32,935 nt of DNA from Pseudomonadota bacterium. Lineage in GTDB: Bacteria > Desulfobacterota > Desulfovibrionia > Desulfovibrionales > Desulfovibrionaceae. The position numbers and the translations under genes were made by a program. The notes beneath the pieces are model-generated. The model saw only the letters and a program-made list of their open reading frames with translations, did not search any database and was not told where the DNA came from. Location: positions 1-32,935 of the forward strand of contig JAEWCY010000140.1 of assembly GCA_023390395.1 (NCBI GenBank), in the 5' to 3' direction. Shown here piece after piece: positions 1-7,960 of this stretch (its first letter is position 1; the number at the start of each line of letters is the position of its first letter).

Positions 1-87
1 CGCCCGGAGGACACGGCCGCCGGGCCAGCGGCCCGGCGACGGCGGGGAGGACGCGCCCAGGTGGCCAGGCGCGCCTTGCCCGCATGA
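1..87 (+). CDS. Possible 3' end of an upstream gene (partial)
   Basis: Frame 1 is open from the window edge to a TGA at 85-87, giving a 28-residue Arg/Ala/Gly-rich tail that ends ARRALPA. It stops 50 bp before the fdhD start, which would suit an upstream member of the same operon. The composition is what any GC-rich frame would give and no motif is visible, so this is only a possibility. Confidence 0.22.
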   Translation, partial: RPEDTAAGPAARRRRGGRAQVARRALPA

Positions 88-137
88 GCAGACGCCCGGG
101 CCGCCTTCGCGGCGCGCCGCCCGGGCCAGAGGTTTCC

Positions 138-1076
138 ATGGGTTTTGAACGATTGCGCGCCCAAAGCGGCCTGCTCGACGGCCCCCCCGCGCCGCGGCCG
201 CGCTCCGGCGAGGCTCCCCTCGAGATCGTCGAGGGCCTCGACCAAAGGGGCCGGGCGCTCACGCGCTGCGTGGCCATCGAACATCCGCTGACGATCTATC
301 TCAACGCCACTGAAGTCTACACCACCATGACCATGTGCGGGAACCAGGACCTTCTCGCCATCGGCCACCTGCTGAGCCGGCGGCTCCTCACCGAGGCGCA
401 GGCCCTCGAGTCCGTCGCATCCATCGAATGCAACGACGATTTCCAGACCGTCATCGTCAAGACCACCGGCCCGCAGACCATGGAGTCCAAGTCCCTGCGC
501 CGGGTCTCGGCCTCGGGCAAGGGCCTGGGCGACCTTTACTACGACGCCCTGGACCTGCTCGACTCCACGCACCTCGACACCGCGGCCACGGTCAAGGCCT
601 CGTGCCTGATCGGGCTCGACGCCGCCACGCGCGCGCTCACCGACGTGCACGCCAAGACCGGCACCGTGCACGGCTGCGTGCTGTTCGAAAACGGCAAGCC
701 CCTCGTGTGCATGGAGGACGTGGAGCGCCACAACGCCATGGACAAGGTCTCGGGCTACATGTGCGTGCACAGGATTCCGCCCCGGGGCAAGATCCTCTAC
801 ACCACCGGCCGGCTGACCAGCGAAATGGTGCTCAAGACCGTGCTCATGGGCATCCCCGTCCTGGTCTCCTCCTCGGGCTTCACCGGCTGGGCCGTGGAGC
901 TGGCCCGCCACGCCGACCTGACCCTGGTCGGCTACGCCAAGGACGACGTCTTCCAGGTGCTCGCGAGCCCCTACCGCGTCGTGTTCGACCTGCCCGCCGA
1001 AGCCGATGCCTCCCCCCGTTCCGCCGGGGGGCGCAAGGCCGCCCGTCCCCGCCCCGCCCGGGCCAAGGCCGTCTGA
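138..1076 (+). CDS. fdhD: FdhD-family formate dehydrogenase sulfurtransferase, copy 1 (no Cys in the CxxC loop)
   Basis: FdhD passes sulfur from IscS to the Mo/W-bis-PGD cofactor and is needed for formate dehydrogenase activity. The start at 138 is chosen because AGAGG lies 5 bp upstream and homology begins shortly after; an ATG at 84 is in frame but has no such site. The product is 312 residues. Family signatures are visible: the KTGTVHGCVLF strand, EDVERHNAMDK (usual form ED-V-G-R-H-x-A-L-D-K), TTGRLTSEMVLKT, and a C-terminal LTLVGYAKDD. The loop that carries Cys121 and Cys124 in E. coli FdhD reads SASGKGLGDL here (about residues 124-131), with neither cysteine. The Arg/Ala/Pro-rich tail after about residue 290 looks disordered. 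It sits directly upstream of the first dehydrogenase but is separated from it by an enhancer and promoter of that gene's own, so its expression is probably independent. Confidence 0.9.
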   Translation: MGFERLRAQSGLLDGPPAPRPRSGEAPLEIVEGLDQRGRALTRCVAIEHPLTIYLNATEVYTTMTMCGNQDLLAIGHLLSRRLLTEAQALESVASIECNDDFQTVIVKTTGPQTMESKSLRRVSASGKGLGDLYYDALDLLDSTHLDTAATVKASCLIGLDAATRALTDVHAKTGTVHGCVLFENGKPLVCMEDVERHNAMDKVSGYMCVHRIPPRGKILYTTGRLTSEMVLKTVLMGIPVLVSSSGFTGWAVELARHADLTLVGYAKDDVFQVLASPYRVVFDLPAEADASPRSAGGRKAARPRPARAKAV

Positions 1077-1090
1077 AACGCCCGCCGCCT

Positions 1091-1136
1091 GTGCAATCCC
1101 TGCAATTGCAGGGATTGCACTCCTGCATCCCTTGCA
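1091..1136. promoter_or_regulatory. Enhancer-like inverted repeat cluster A (TGCAA family)
   Basis: Positions 1091-1120 form a perfect 30-bp palindrome centred on TGCAATTGCA (1101-1110). TGCAA occurs at 1092 and 1101, and TTGCA at 1106, 1115 and 1132. The cluster lies about 80-125 bp upstream of the sigma-54 element at 1216. The same motif recurs at 4130, 9518 and 15260, each time upstream of a formate dehydrogenase or molybdenum-cofactor gene. It is probably the binding site of an enhancer-binding protein, most simply the NtrC-type regulator encoded at 13767; that link is inferred. A tungstate/molybdate-responsive repressor is an alternative. Confidence 0.7.
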
Positions 1137-1215
1137 GCGCATCACAGCGACACACGTTTATGGATTTGCGTGACAATCCGGGACATTGCCATGCCCGCCC
1201 GGGACGGCCCGGCCT

Positions 1216-1231
1216 GGGCATGGCCTTTGCT
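1216..1231 (+). promoter_or_regulatory. Sigma-54 (-24/-12) promoter of fdhF-1
   Basis: GGGCATGGCCTTTGCT matches the sigma-54 consensus TGGCACG-N4-TTGCW, with exact GG-N10-GC spacing. The transcript should start near 1242, giving a leader of about 115 nt before the ATG at 1358. The same layout appears at three other units in this window. Confidence 0.65.
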
Positions 1232-1357
1232 AACATAACACCGAAAGCAGCCAAGGAAACGGCCGGACAGCCGTCGCGCCGCAGGACCCGGACGCGGCGG
1301 CCCAAGCCGTGGATGCCGGGCAAACGGCCCGCGCGGCCAACAAAAGGAGCATTCGCC

Positions 1358-3418
1358 ATGGAGAGCGTCGTCACCACCTGCCCCTACTGCGGGTGCGGGT
1401 GCAGCTTCACCCTCAACGTGGAGGGAGGCGAGATCGTCAGCGCCGTTCCCCAGGTCGACAACGTCGTCAACCTGGGGCGGCTTTGCCTCAAGGGGCGCTT
1501 CGGCTTCGATTTCGTGCACCACAAGGACCGGCTGCGCACGCCGCTGGTGCGCAAAAACGGCAAGCTCGAGAAAGCGACCTGGGACGAGGCCTACGGCGTC
1601 ATCGCCGAACGGTTCGCGGACATCAGGAAAAAGCACGGCCCGGACGCCATCGCCGCCTTCAGTTCGGCCCGCTGCACCAACGAGGAGAACTACCTCCTGC
1701 AAAAGCTCATGCGCTCCGTGGTCGGCACCAACAACATCGACCACTGCGCCCGGCTCTGACACGCGCCCACCGTAGCCGGTCTGGCTAAGTCGCTCGGCAG
1801 CGGCGCGATGACCAACGCCATCCTCGAACTCAAGGACTTCACCGCCCGCGAGGCCATCTTCGCCATAGGCACCAACGCCACGGACTGCCATCCCCTCATC
1901 GGCGTCTACATGCTCGAAGCCAAGGCCCGGGGCGCCAAGCTCATCGTGGCCGACCCCCGCCGCACGGAACTGGCCAAGCACGCCGACATCTGGCTGCGCC
2001 ACCGCCCGGGCACCGACGTGGCGCTTTTAAACGGCATGATGCACGTCATCCTGACCGAGTCCCTCATGGACCGGGACTTCATCGCCGCGCGCACGGAAAA
2101 TTTCGACGCCCTGCGCGAAACGGTCCTGGCCTATCCGCCCGAACGCGCCTCGCGCATCACCCACGTTCCCGCCGACAGGATCGCCGCGGCGGCAAGGATG
2201 TTCGCCCGGGCGGAAAACGCCGCCACCTACTACACCATGGGCATCACCCAGCACGTCACGGGCGTGGACAACGTGCTGTCCGTGTCCAACCTGGCCCTTT
2301 TGACCGGCAACCTCGGCAAGCCCAAGGCCGGCGTCAATCCGCTGCGCGGCCAGAACAACGTCCAGGGCGCCTGCGACATGGGCGCGCTGCCCAACGTCTT
2401 TCCCGCCTACCAGCCCGTGACCGACGACACGGTCCGGGAGAAGTTCGAAAAGGCCTGGGGCGCGCCCCTGTCCGGCAAGCCCGGCCTGACCATCCCGGAC
2501 GTGCTCCACGGCCTGGAGCACGGCAGCGTCAAGGCGCTTTTCATCTTCGGCGAAAACCCCATGCGCAGCGACCCGGACATCAACCACGTCAAGCACTGCA
2601 TGGAGAACGTGGACTTCTCGCCCGTAAAGGAAGCCCGGTTCATCGTGGTCCAGGACCTCTTCCTGACCGAGACGGCCGAGATCGCCGACGTGGTTCTGCC
2701 CGGGGCGTCCTTCGCCGAGAAGGACGGCACCTTCAGCAACACGGAGCGCCGGGTGCAGCGCGTGCGCAAGGCGGTCGCGCCCGTGGGCAAGCCCGACTGG
2801 CTGATCCTGACCGAACTGATGCGGGCCATGGGGGCCAAGGCCGACTACGCCGACCCCGAAGCCGTGTTCGACGAGATGCGCGCCCTCGCCCCGAGCTACG
2901 CCGGCATCAGCTACGCCCGCCTGGAGCAGGGCGGCCTCGCCTGGCCCTGCCCCGACGAAAGCCATCCCGGCACGCCCATCCTGCACGTGGGCAAGTGCAA
3001 CCGCGGTCCGGGGCTCTTCTGCGCCGTGGACTTCAAGCCGCCGGCGGAAAACCCCGACGAGAGCTATCCGCTGATCCTCACCACCGGCCGGGTGGGGGCC
3101 CACTACCACACCGGCACCATGACCCGGCGCTGCTGGGGCCTGGACGCCGCCCATCCCGAGGAATCCCTGGAGATCCACCCCGAGGACGCCGCACGCCTGG
3201 GCATCGGGCACGACGACCCGATCCGGGTCACCACGCGCCGCGGCACGCTCACGACCAAGGCCAACGTGACCACCCGGGTGCCGGTCGGAACGACCTTCAT
3301 CTCCTTCCACTTCTCGGAGACGCCCGGGAACATCCTGACCAATTCGGCCGCCGACCCCATCGCCAAGACGCCCGAATACAAGGTCTGCGCCGTCCGGGTG
3401 GAACGGGCCCGAGCCTAG
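1358..3418 (+). CDS. fdhF: Selenocysteine formate dehydrogenase catalytic subunit 1 (FdhF-type)
   Basis: This is a cytoplasmic molybdopterin oxidoreductase that interconverts formate and CO2. It reads through an in-frame TGA at 1757-1759, giving 686 residues with selenocysteine at 134 followed by the conserved His (DHCARL-U-HAPTVAG). Shine-Dalgarno AAGGAG lies 8 bp before the ATG. The N-terminal 4Fe-4S motif is C8-x2-C11-x3-C15-x27-C43 followed by LKGRF. Bis-PGD contacts are suggested by GQNNVQGACDMG, the segment around VVLPGASFAEKDGTFSNTERR, and the C-terminal dinucleotide-binding domain with TTGRVGAHYHTGTMTRR. There is no Tat signal and no fused iron-sulfur domain, so it resembles E. coli FDH-H (715 residues, Sec140) rather than the periplasmic enzymes. 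The ferredoxin gene 23 bp downstream is its likely electron partner. Whether it works with Mo or W cannot be told from the sequence. Confidence 0.95.
1757..1798 (+). promoter_or_regulatory. SECIS element of fdhF-1
   Basis: The UGA is followed at 1774-1786 by AGCC-GGTCT-GGCT, a short stem with the GGUCU apical loop recognised by SelB in E. coli fdhF. Spacing from UGA to loop and the flanking ACACG...CGGTCTGG pattern resemble the E. coli element. This shows the TGA is decoded as selenocysteine and is not a nonsense mutation. Confidence 0.85.
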
Positions 3419-3441
3419 CCGGCAAAGAGGAGCCGCATCCC

Positions 3442-3975
3442 ATGAACATGAGCACCTTCGTCGTGGCCAACCCGCGCAAGTGCATCGCCTGCAAGGCCTG
3501 TGAGATCGCCTGCGCCGTGGCCCACCTCAAGACGACCGTAGCCACGGCCGGGGCGGTGGACGCCCCGTTCCAGCCGCGCCTTTCCCTCGTGCAGACGCCG
3601 CTTCTGGCCATGCCCGTGCAATGCCGCCAGTGCGAGGACGCGCCTTGCGCCAACATCTGCCCGACCAAGGCCATCACCCGCCAGGACGGGGCGGTGGTCG
3701 TGGACACCGACCGTTGCTTCGGCTGCAAGAGCTGCATGCTGGCCTGCCCCTTCGGGGCCATGGACATGGCGGCCGCAGGCGGCGAGGCCCCGGAGGCCGC
3801 CGCCCCGGCCAAGCCGCGCAGCGTGGCCCACAAATGCGACCTGTGCGCCGGCCGCCCCGGCGGCCCGGCCTGCGTGGAGGCCTGCCCGGCCCTGGCCTTC
3901 GTGGTGGTCCGGCCTGACGCACTGCAAAAAACCGTGGCCGAGCGCCGCCGAGCCTGCGCCGCCCCGCTTTCGTAG
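3442..3975 (+). CDS. 4Fe-4S ferredoxin-type electron transfer subunit 1 (HycB/HydN-like)
   Basis: The 177-residue protein contains four cysteine clusters: CIACKACEIAC, CRQCEDAPCANIC, CFGCKSCMLAC and CDLCAGRPGGPACVEAC. This is the HycB/HydN/FdhB pattern, expected to bind four 4Fe-4S clusters and carry electrons between the formate dehydrogenase and a partner such as a hydrogenase or a ferredoxin. AGAGGAG lies 9 bp before the ATG, and the gap from fdhF-1 is 23 bp, so the two are co-transcribed. An Ala/Glu/Pro-rich insert (about residues 112-126) separates clusters 3 and 4 and is not shared with the second ferredoxin. No signal peptide is visible; the protein should be cytoplasmic. A strong terminator follows at 4052. 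Confidence 0.92.
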   Translation: MNMSTFVVANPRKCIACKACEIACAVAHLKTTVATAGAVDAPFQPRLSLVQTPLLAMPVQCRQCEDAPCANICPTKAITRQDGAVVVDTDRCFGCKSCMLACPFGAMDMAAAGGEAPEAAAPAKPRSVAHKCDLCAGRPGGPACVEACPALAFVVVRPDALQKTVAERRRACAAPLS

Positions 3976-4051
3976 ACCCCAGCCGCGCGCATCCGGGAGC
4001 GGTCGCCCCGCCGTTCCCCTTGCCCGCGCCGTTGCCGGCCTCCGCCGGCCA

Positions 4052-4085
4052 AAGCCCCCTGCCGGACGCCGGCAGGGGGCTTGTT
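4052..4085 (+). terminator. Rho-independent terminator of the fdhF-1/fd-1 unit
   Basis: A 14-bp perfect stem (4052-4065 with 4069-4082) rich in G and C closes a 3-nt loop and is followed by TTGTTT. It lies 77 bp after the ferredoxin stop and upstream of enhancer B, insulating the two dehydrogenase units. Confidence 0.75.
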
Positions 4086-4129
4086 TCTGGACCGCCCGGC
4101 CGGGCGGCGTCCCACGGACGCAACGCCCG

Positions 4130-4168
4130 TGCATGCAAGCCATGCAGGCATTGCAAGGCCGTTGCATG
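4130..4168. promoter_or_regulatory. Enhancer-like inverted repeat cluster B (TGCAA family)
   Basis: TGCAA at 4134 and 4152 and TTGCA at 4151 and 4162 form an imperfect palindrome; TGCATGCAAG begins the cluster. It ends about 66 bp upstream of the sigma-54 element at 4234. It is the most degenerate of the four sites, lacking an uninterrupted TGCAATTGCA core. Confidence 0.6.
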
Positions 4169-4233
4169 TCGGCGGATAAAAAGCGTGTCTCTCCAACCAG
4201 CTTGAATTTCGAAGATTCTACCAGGCGCTTCCA

Positions 4234-4249
4234 TGGCATGGATCATGCT
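4234..4249 (+). promoter_or_regulatory. Sigma-54 (-24/-12) promoter of fd-2/fdhF-2
   Basis: TGGCATGGATCATGCT has TGGCAYG, a 4-nt spacer and ATGCT, with exact GG-N10-GC spacing. The predicted start is near 4260, about 105 nt before the ferredoxin ATG. Confidence 0.65.
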
Positions 4250-4365
4250 TTTTGAAAAAAAAGAAAGCGACGGTCCATGCGGCGCCGCAGGGCCCTGTCC
4301 GTCCGGACGTCGCCGATCGTGATCGTCGTCATCCTCCACTGCAGAGACCCCAAGGAAGGATCGTC

Positions 4366-4944
4366 ATGAACAACTTTCTCATCGCCAACCCGGACAGGTG
4401 CATCGGCTGCCGCACCTGCGAGATCGCCTGCGTGCTGGCGCACTCGGCCGAGGACGCGCTGGTCGCCGGCACCATCGACCAGCACTTCACCCCGCGCCTG
4501 CGCGTGATCAAGACGGCCACGGTCAGCGCTCCGGTGCAGTGCCGCCAGTGCGAGGACGCGCCCTGCGCCAACGTCTGCCCGACCAAGGCCATCGTGAACA
4601 AGGACAACACCATCCAGGTGGTGCCCGAGGCCTGCATCGGCTGCAAGAGCTGCATGATGGCCTGCCCCTTCGGCGTGATGGACATCGTGCCCCAGCTGCT
4701 CGGGAACTACACCCTCAAGCAGACGGCCCTCAAGGTCCAGGACGACGAGGGCGAGCGTTCCAAGGACAAGTTCGTCGCCCTCAAGTGCGACCTGTGCATC
4801 GGACGCGCCGAAGGCCCGGCCTGCGCCGGCGTCTGCCCCACCGAGGCCTTCCGGCCCGTGCTCGGCAAGGCCATGAGCGCCAGCGTGGCCAACAAGCGAA
4901 AGGCGCGCGTCGCGGAGCTCTCGGGCCTTTCGCTCAACCAGTAA
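4366..4944 (+). CDS. 4Fe-4S ferredoxin-type electron transfer subunit 2 (HycB/HydN-like)
   Basis: The 192-residue protein has the same four-cluster layout as the copy at 3442: CIGCRTCEIAC, CRQCEDAPCANVC, CIGCKSCMMAC and CDLCIGRAEGPACAGVC. The start is set at MNNFLIANPDRC because AAGGAAGGA lies just upstream and the alignment with copy 1 starts there; an in-frame ATG at 4252 lies before the predicted transcription start and has no ribosome site. It lies 25 bp upstream of fdhF-2, so here the electron carrier precedes the catalytic subunit, the reverse of the first unit. Between clusters 3 and 4 it has a charged linker (YTLKQTALKVQDDEGERSKD) unlike the Ala-rich one of copy 1. It is probably the dedicated electron partner of fdhF-2. 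Confidence 0.92.
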   Translation: MNNFLIANPDRCIGCRTCEIACVLAHSAEDALVAGTIDQHFTPRLRVIKTATVSAPVQCRQCEDAPCANVCPTKAIVNKDNTIQVVPEACIGCKSCMMACPFGVMDIVPQLLGNYTLKQTALKVQDDEGERSKDKFVALKCDLCIGRAEGPACAGVCPTEAFRPVLGKAMSASVANKRKARVAELSGLSLNQ

Positions 4945-4969
4945 ACCGCGAGTCGAGGAGGTTTGGCAC

Positions 4970-7147
4970 ATGGCCAAGAAGGTACTCACCGTCTGCCCGT
5001 ACTGCGGGGCGGGCTGCCGCCTGTTCCTGCTGGTCGAGGACGGCAAGGTGGTCGGCGCCGAGGGCGCGCCCGGCCGCACCAACGAGGGCACGCTGTGCCT
5101 CAAGGGGCGCTACGGCTGGGACTATCTCAACGACACCCAACGCCTGACCAAGCGGCTCACCCAGCCGCTTCTGCGCAACAAGAGCGGCGAACTCGCGGGC
5201 GTGTCCTGGGACGAGGCCATTGGCTTCGTGGCGGACAAGCTCACGGCCATCAAGAAGAAGCACGGACCGGACGCCATCATGTGCACCGGCTCCGCGCGCG
5301 GCCCCGGAAACGAAGCCAACTACGTCATGCAGAAATTCACCCGCGCAGTGATCGGCACCAACAATATCGATCACTGCGCCCGGGTCTGACACGCTCCCTC
5401 CGTGGCCGGTCTGGCCTACACAGTTGGAGACGGGGCAATGTCCAATAGCGTTCCGGAAATAGAAGACGCCAAATGCCTGTTCATATTTGGCTACAACGCG
5501 GCCGATTCGCACCCCATCGTGGCCCGGCGCATCATCAAGGCCAAGGAAAAGGGCTGCAAGATCATCGTGACCGACCCGCGCCGCACCGAGGCGGCGCGCA
5601 TCTCCGACCTGTGGCTGCCGATAAAAAACGGCACCAACATGGCGCTCGTCAACGCCTTCGCCAACGTGCTCATCACGGAAGGCCTTTATGACAAGGACTA
5701 CGTGGCCAAGTACACGGAAGGCTTCGAGGCCTACCAGGAGATCGTGCTCAAGTACACGCCGGAATACGCCGAGACCATCACCGGCGTGCCGGCGACGGAC
5801 ATCCGCAAGGCCATGCGCATCTACGCCGGCGCGGCGGGGTCCTTCATCCTGTGGGGCATGGGCGTGACCCAGTACGGCCAGGCCGTGGACGTGGTCAAGG
5901 GCCTTTCGGGCCTGGCGCTCATGACCGGCAACTTCGGCAAGCCGAGCGTCGGCTGCGGCCCGGTGCGCGGCCAGAACAACGTCCAGGGCACCTGCGACGT
6001 CGGCTGCCTGCCCAACGTCTACCCCGGCTACCAGTCGGTCACCGACGACAAGATCCGGGAGAAGTTCGAGAAGGCCTGGGGCGTGCCGCTGTCGCCCAAG
6101 GCCGGCTTGACCATGACCATGGTCCCGCAACTGGCCCACGAGGGCAAGATCAAGGCGTTCTACATCTTCGGCGAGGACCCGGTGCAAAGCGACCCGGACG
6201 CCGGGCACATGCGCCACACCCTCGACCACCTGGACCTGGTGGTGACCCAGGACATCTTCTTCAACAAGACGTCCATGCACGCCCACGTCGTGCTGCCGGC
6301 CACCGCCTGGGGCGAGCACGAGGGCGTCTACTCCACCTGCGACCGGGGCTTCCAGCACTTCAACAAGGCCGTGGAGCCCAAGGGCGACGTCAAGCCCGAC
6401 TGGGAGATCATCTCCATGGTCGCCACGCGCATGGGCTACCCCATGCACTACAACAACACCGAAGAGATCTGGAACGAGATGATCGCCCTGTGCCCGAAGT
6501 ACGTCGGCGCGACCTACGAGATGCTCGACAAGTACGGCAGCATCCAGTGGCCCTGCCCCACCGTCGGCCATCCCGGCACGCCGTACCTGTTCTCGGGCAA
6601 CGTGTTCAACACGCCGAGCACCAAGGGGAATCTCTTCGCCGCCGAGTGGCGTCCGCCCAAGGAGCTGCCGGACGAGGAGTATCCGCTCATCCTGTCCACG
6701 GTGCGCGAGGTCAGCCACTACTCGGTGCGCACCATGACCGGCAACTGCGCCGGCCTGCAAAGCGTGGCCGACGAGCCCGGCTACATCCAGATGAGCGTGG
6801 CCGACGCCGAGGCCATGGACCTCGAGGAGAACGAACTGGTCTGGATCTCCTCGCGGCGCGGCAAGGTCATGGCCAGGATCATGCCCTCCGAGCGCATCAA
6901 CAAGGGCACGGTCTACATGACCTACCACTGGTGGGTCGGCTCGTGCAACGAACTGACCATCGACAACCTCGACCCCGTCTCCAAGACGCCGGAATACAAG
7001 TTCTGCGCAGCCAAGGTGGAGAAGGTCGCCGACCAGGCCTGGGCCGAGCAGTACGTGAAGGACGAGTACGCGCGCCTGCGCGCCCGCATGGGCTGCCAGA
7101 CGGCCGCGCCGGCCGCCGCGGCCGAAGCGGCGGCGAACGCGAACTGA
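4970..7147 (+). CDS. fdhF: Selenocysteine formate dehydrogenase catalytic subunit 2 (FdhF-type)
   Basis: The 725-residue protein reads through TGA at 5387-5389, placing selenocysteine at residue 140, the same number as in E. coli FdhF, in DHCARV-U-HAPSVAG. GAGGAGG lies 8 bp before the ATG. The N-terminal cluster is C9-x2-C12-x3-C16-x26-C43. GQNNVQGTCDVGCLPN, VVLPATAWGEHEGVYSTCDR and the C-terminal REVSHYSVRTMTGNC region follow the same plan as fdhF-1, so the two are paralogues. It lacks a Tat signal and should be cytoplasmic. The last 20 residues are an Ala-rich tail absent from copy 1. It is co-transcribed with the ferredoxin at 4366 from a sigma-54 promoter, possibly with mobB downstream. 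Two such paralogues may differ in metal (Mo or W), partner or expression level; the sequence does not say which. Confidence 0.95.
5387..5428 (+). promoter_or_regulatory. SECIS element of fdhF-2
   Basis: After the UGA, GGCC-GGTCT-GGCC (5404-5416) forms a stem with the GGUCU loop at 5408-5412, at the same distance from the UGA as in fdhF-1. The sequence between UGA and loop differs at several bases from copy 1 while the hairpin is kept. Confidence 0.85.
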
Positions 7148-7175
7148 CGACCGGCATTTGACGGCCCCGGACGGC

Positions 7176-7209
7176 GCGGGGGCCTGCATCGCATCCTGCA
7201 GGCCCCCGC
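7176..7209 (+). terminator. Strong hairpin between fdhF-2 and mobB (attenuator or terminator)
   Basis: A 13-bp perfect stem, 7176-7188 with 7197-7209, closes an 8-nt loop. There is no T tract, so it may be a processing or mRNA-stability element that lowers mobB expression rather than a full terminator. The inner stem ends are TGCA on both sides. Confidence 0.45.
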
Positions 7210-7250
7210 CCGTCCCTATCACCAACACGACGCATGCAAACGGAGCCGCC

Positions 7251-7835
7251 ATGTTCAGACCTTGGACCATCGACCGGGGACCGGCGCGGACAGTCGGCAA
7301 AAGCGCCCCGGACAGCCGGCGGGAAGCCCGCCCCGACGTCCCCGTGATCTGCATCGTGGCCGGCCGGTCCAACACCGGCAAGACCACGCTCATGGAGGGC
7401 CTCATCGACGAACTGACCCGGCGCGGCCACCACGTCGGCGCGGTCAAAAGCGACTGCCACGGCTTCGACATGGACGTTCCGGGCAAGGACTCCTGGCGCT
7501 TCGGCCGGGCCGGGGCCCGGGCCACGGCCGTGGTCGGGCCGGGCCGCTTCGCCGTGATCCAGCGCACCGAGGCCAAAAGCGAGCTCGACGCGGTGGCGGC
7601 GCTCATGCGCGACGTGGACATCATCCTGGCCGAGGGCTTCAAGCATTCCGACAAGCCCAAGATCGAGGTGGTGCGCCAGGCCATGGGGGACACGCTGGTC
7701 TCCCGGGCGGCGGACCGCATCGCCCTGGTCACGGACGTGGACTGGGGAGCCGTTTCCACGCCCGTGTTCGGCCTGGACGATTACCCGGCCATCGCCTCCT
7801 TCCTCGTGGACGCCTATCTGCGGCCCCGCGACTGA
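7251..7835 (+). CDS. mobB: Molybdopterin-guanine dinucleotide biosynthesis protein MobB
   Basis: MobB is a GTPase-type adaptor that assists MobA in attaching GMP to molybdopterin. The 194-residue protein has a P-loop GRSNTGKT at about residues 38-45, a DCHGFDMDVPGKDSWRFGRAG segment typical of the family, and AEGFKHSDKPKIEVVR, the MobB signature. The ATG at 7251 has GGAG 5 bp upstream; a longer in-frame start at 7158 would include the hairpin and is rejected. It lies about 100 bp downstream of fdhF-2 with no promoter I can identify, so it is probably the last gene of that unit. Both formate dehydrogenases need bis-MGD, which explains its presence. Confidence 0.88.
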   Translation: MFRPWTIDRGPARTVGKSAPDSRREARPDVPVICIVAGRSNTGKTTLMEGLIDELTRRGHHVGAVKSDCHGFDMDVPGKDSWRFGRAGARATAVVGPGRFAVIQRTEAKSELDAVAALMRDVDIILAEGFKHSDKPKIEVVRQAMGDTLVSRAADRIALVTDVDWGAVSTPVFGLDDYPAIASFLVDAYLRPRD

Positions 7836-7960
7836 CGCGTTCCGGGCCCTGCGTCCCGGTGCGCCGATGCTTTTCGGACGCGCGCCGGGAGAGACAAGGG
7901 CCAAGACGGCCCGCTTGCAGGACGCAAGGGAAGCGGGGAAAGGGAAAAACCCGGCCGGCC

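Noticed and set aside
1091..1120. Interpretation of the TGCAA palindromes as REP elements or terminators
   Set aside because: They have no T tract, occur only upstream of functionally related genes, and lie before the predicted transcription starts.
880..1377. Long minus-strand and alternative-frame ORFs across the GC-rich genes
   Set aside because: They are Arg/Gly/Ala/Pro-rich shadows of recognisable genes, without ribosome sites or family motifs.
1757..1759. In-frame TGA that would split the first formate dehydrogenase into two genes
   Set aside because: It falls exactly at the active-site position, is followed by His, and has a GGUCU SECIS hairpin; the same holds at 5387-5389. Both are selenocysteine codons.
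1358..7147. Complete formate hydrogenlyase or hydrogen-dependent CO2 reductase cluster
   Set aside because: The catalytic subunit and HycB-like ferredoxin fit, but no hydrogenase subunit gene is present in the window.
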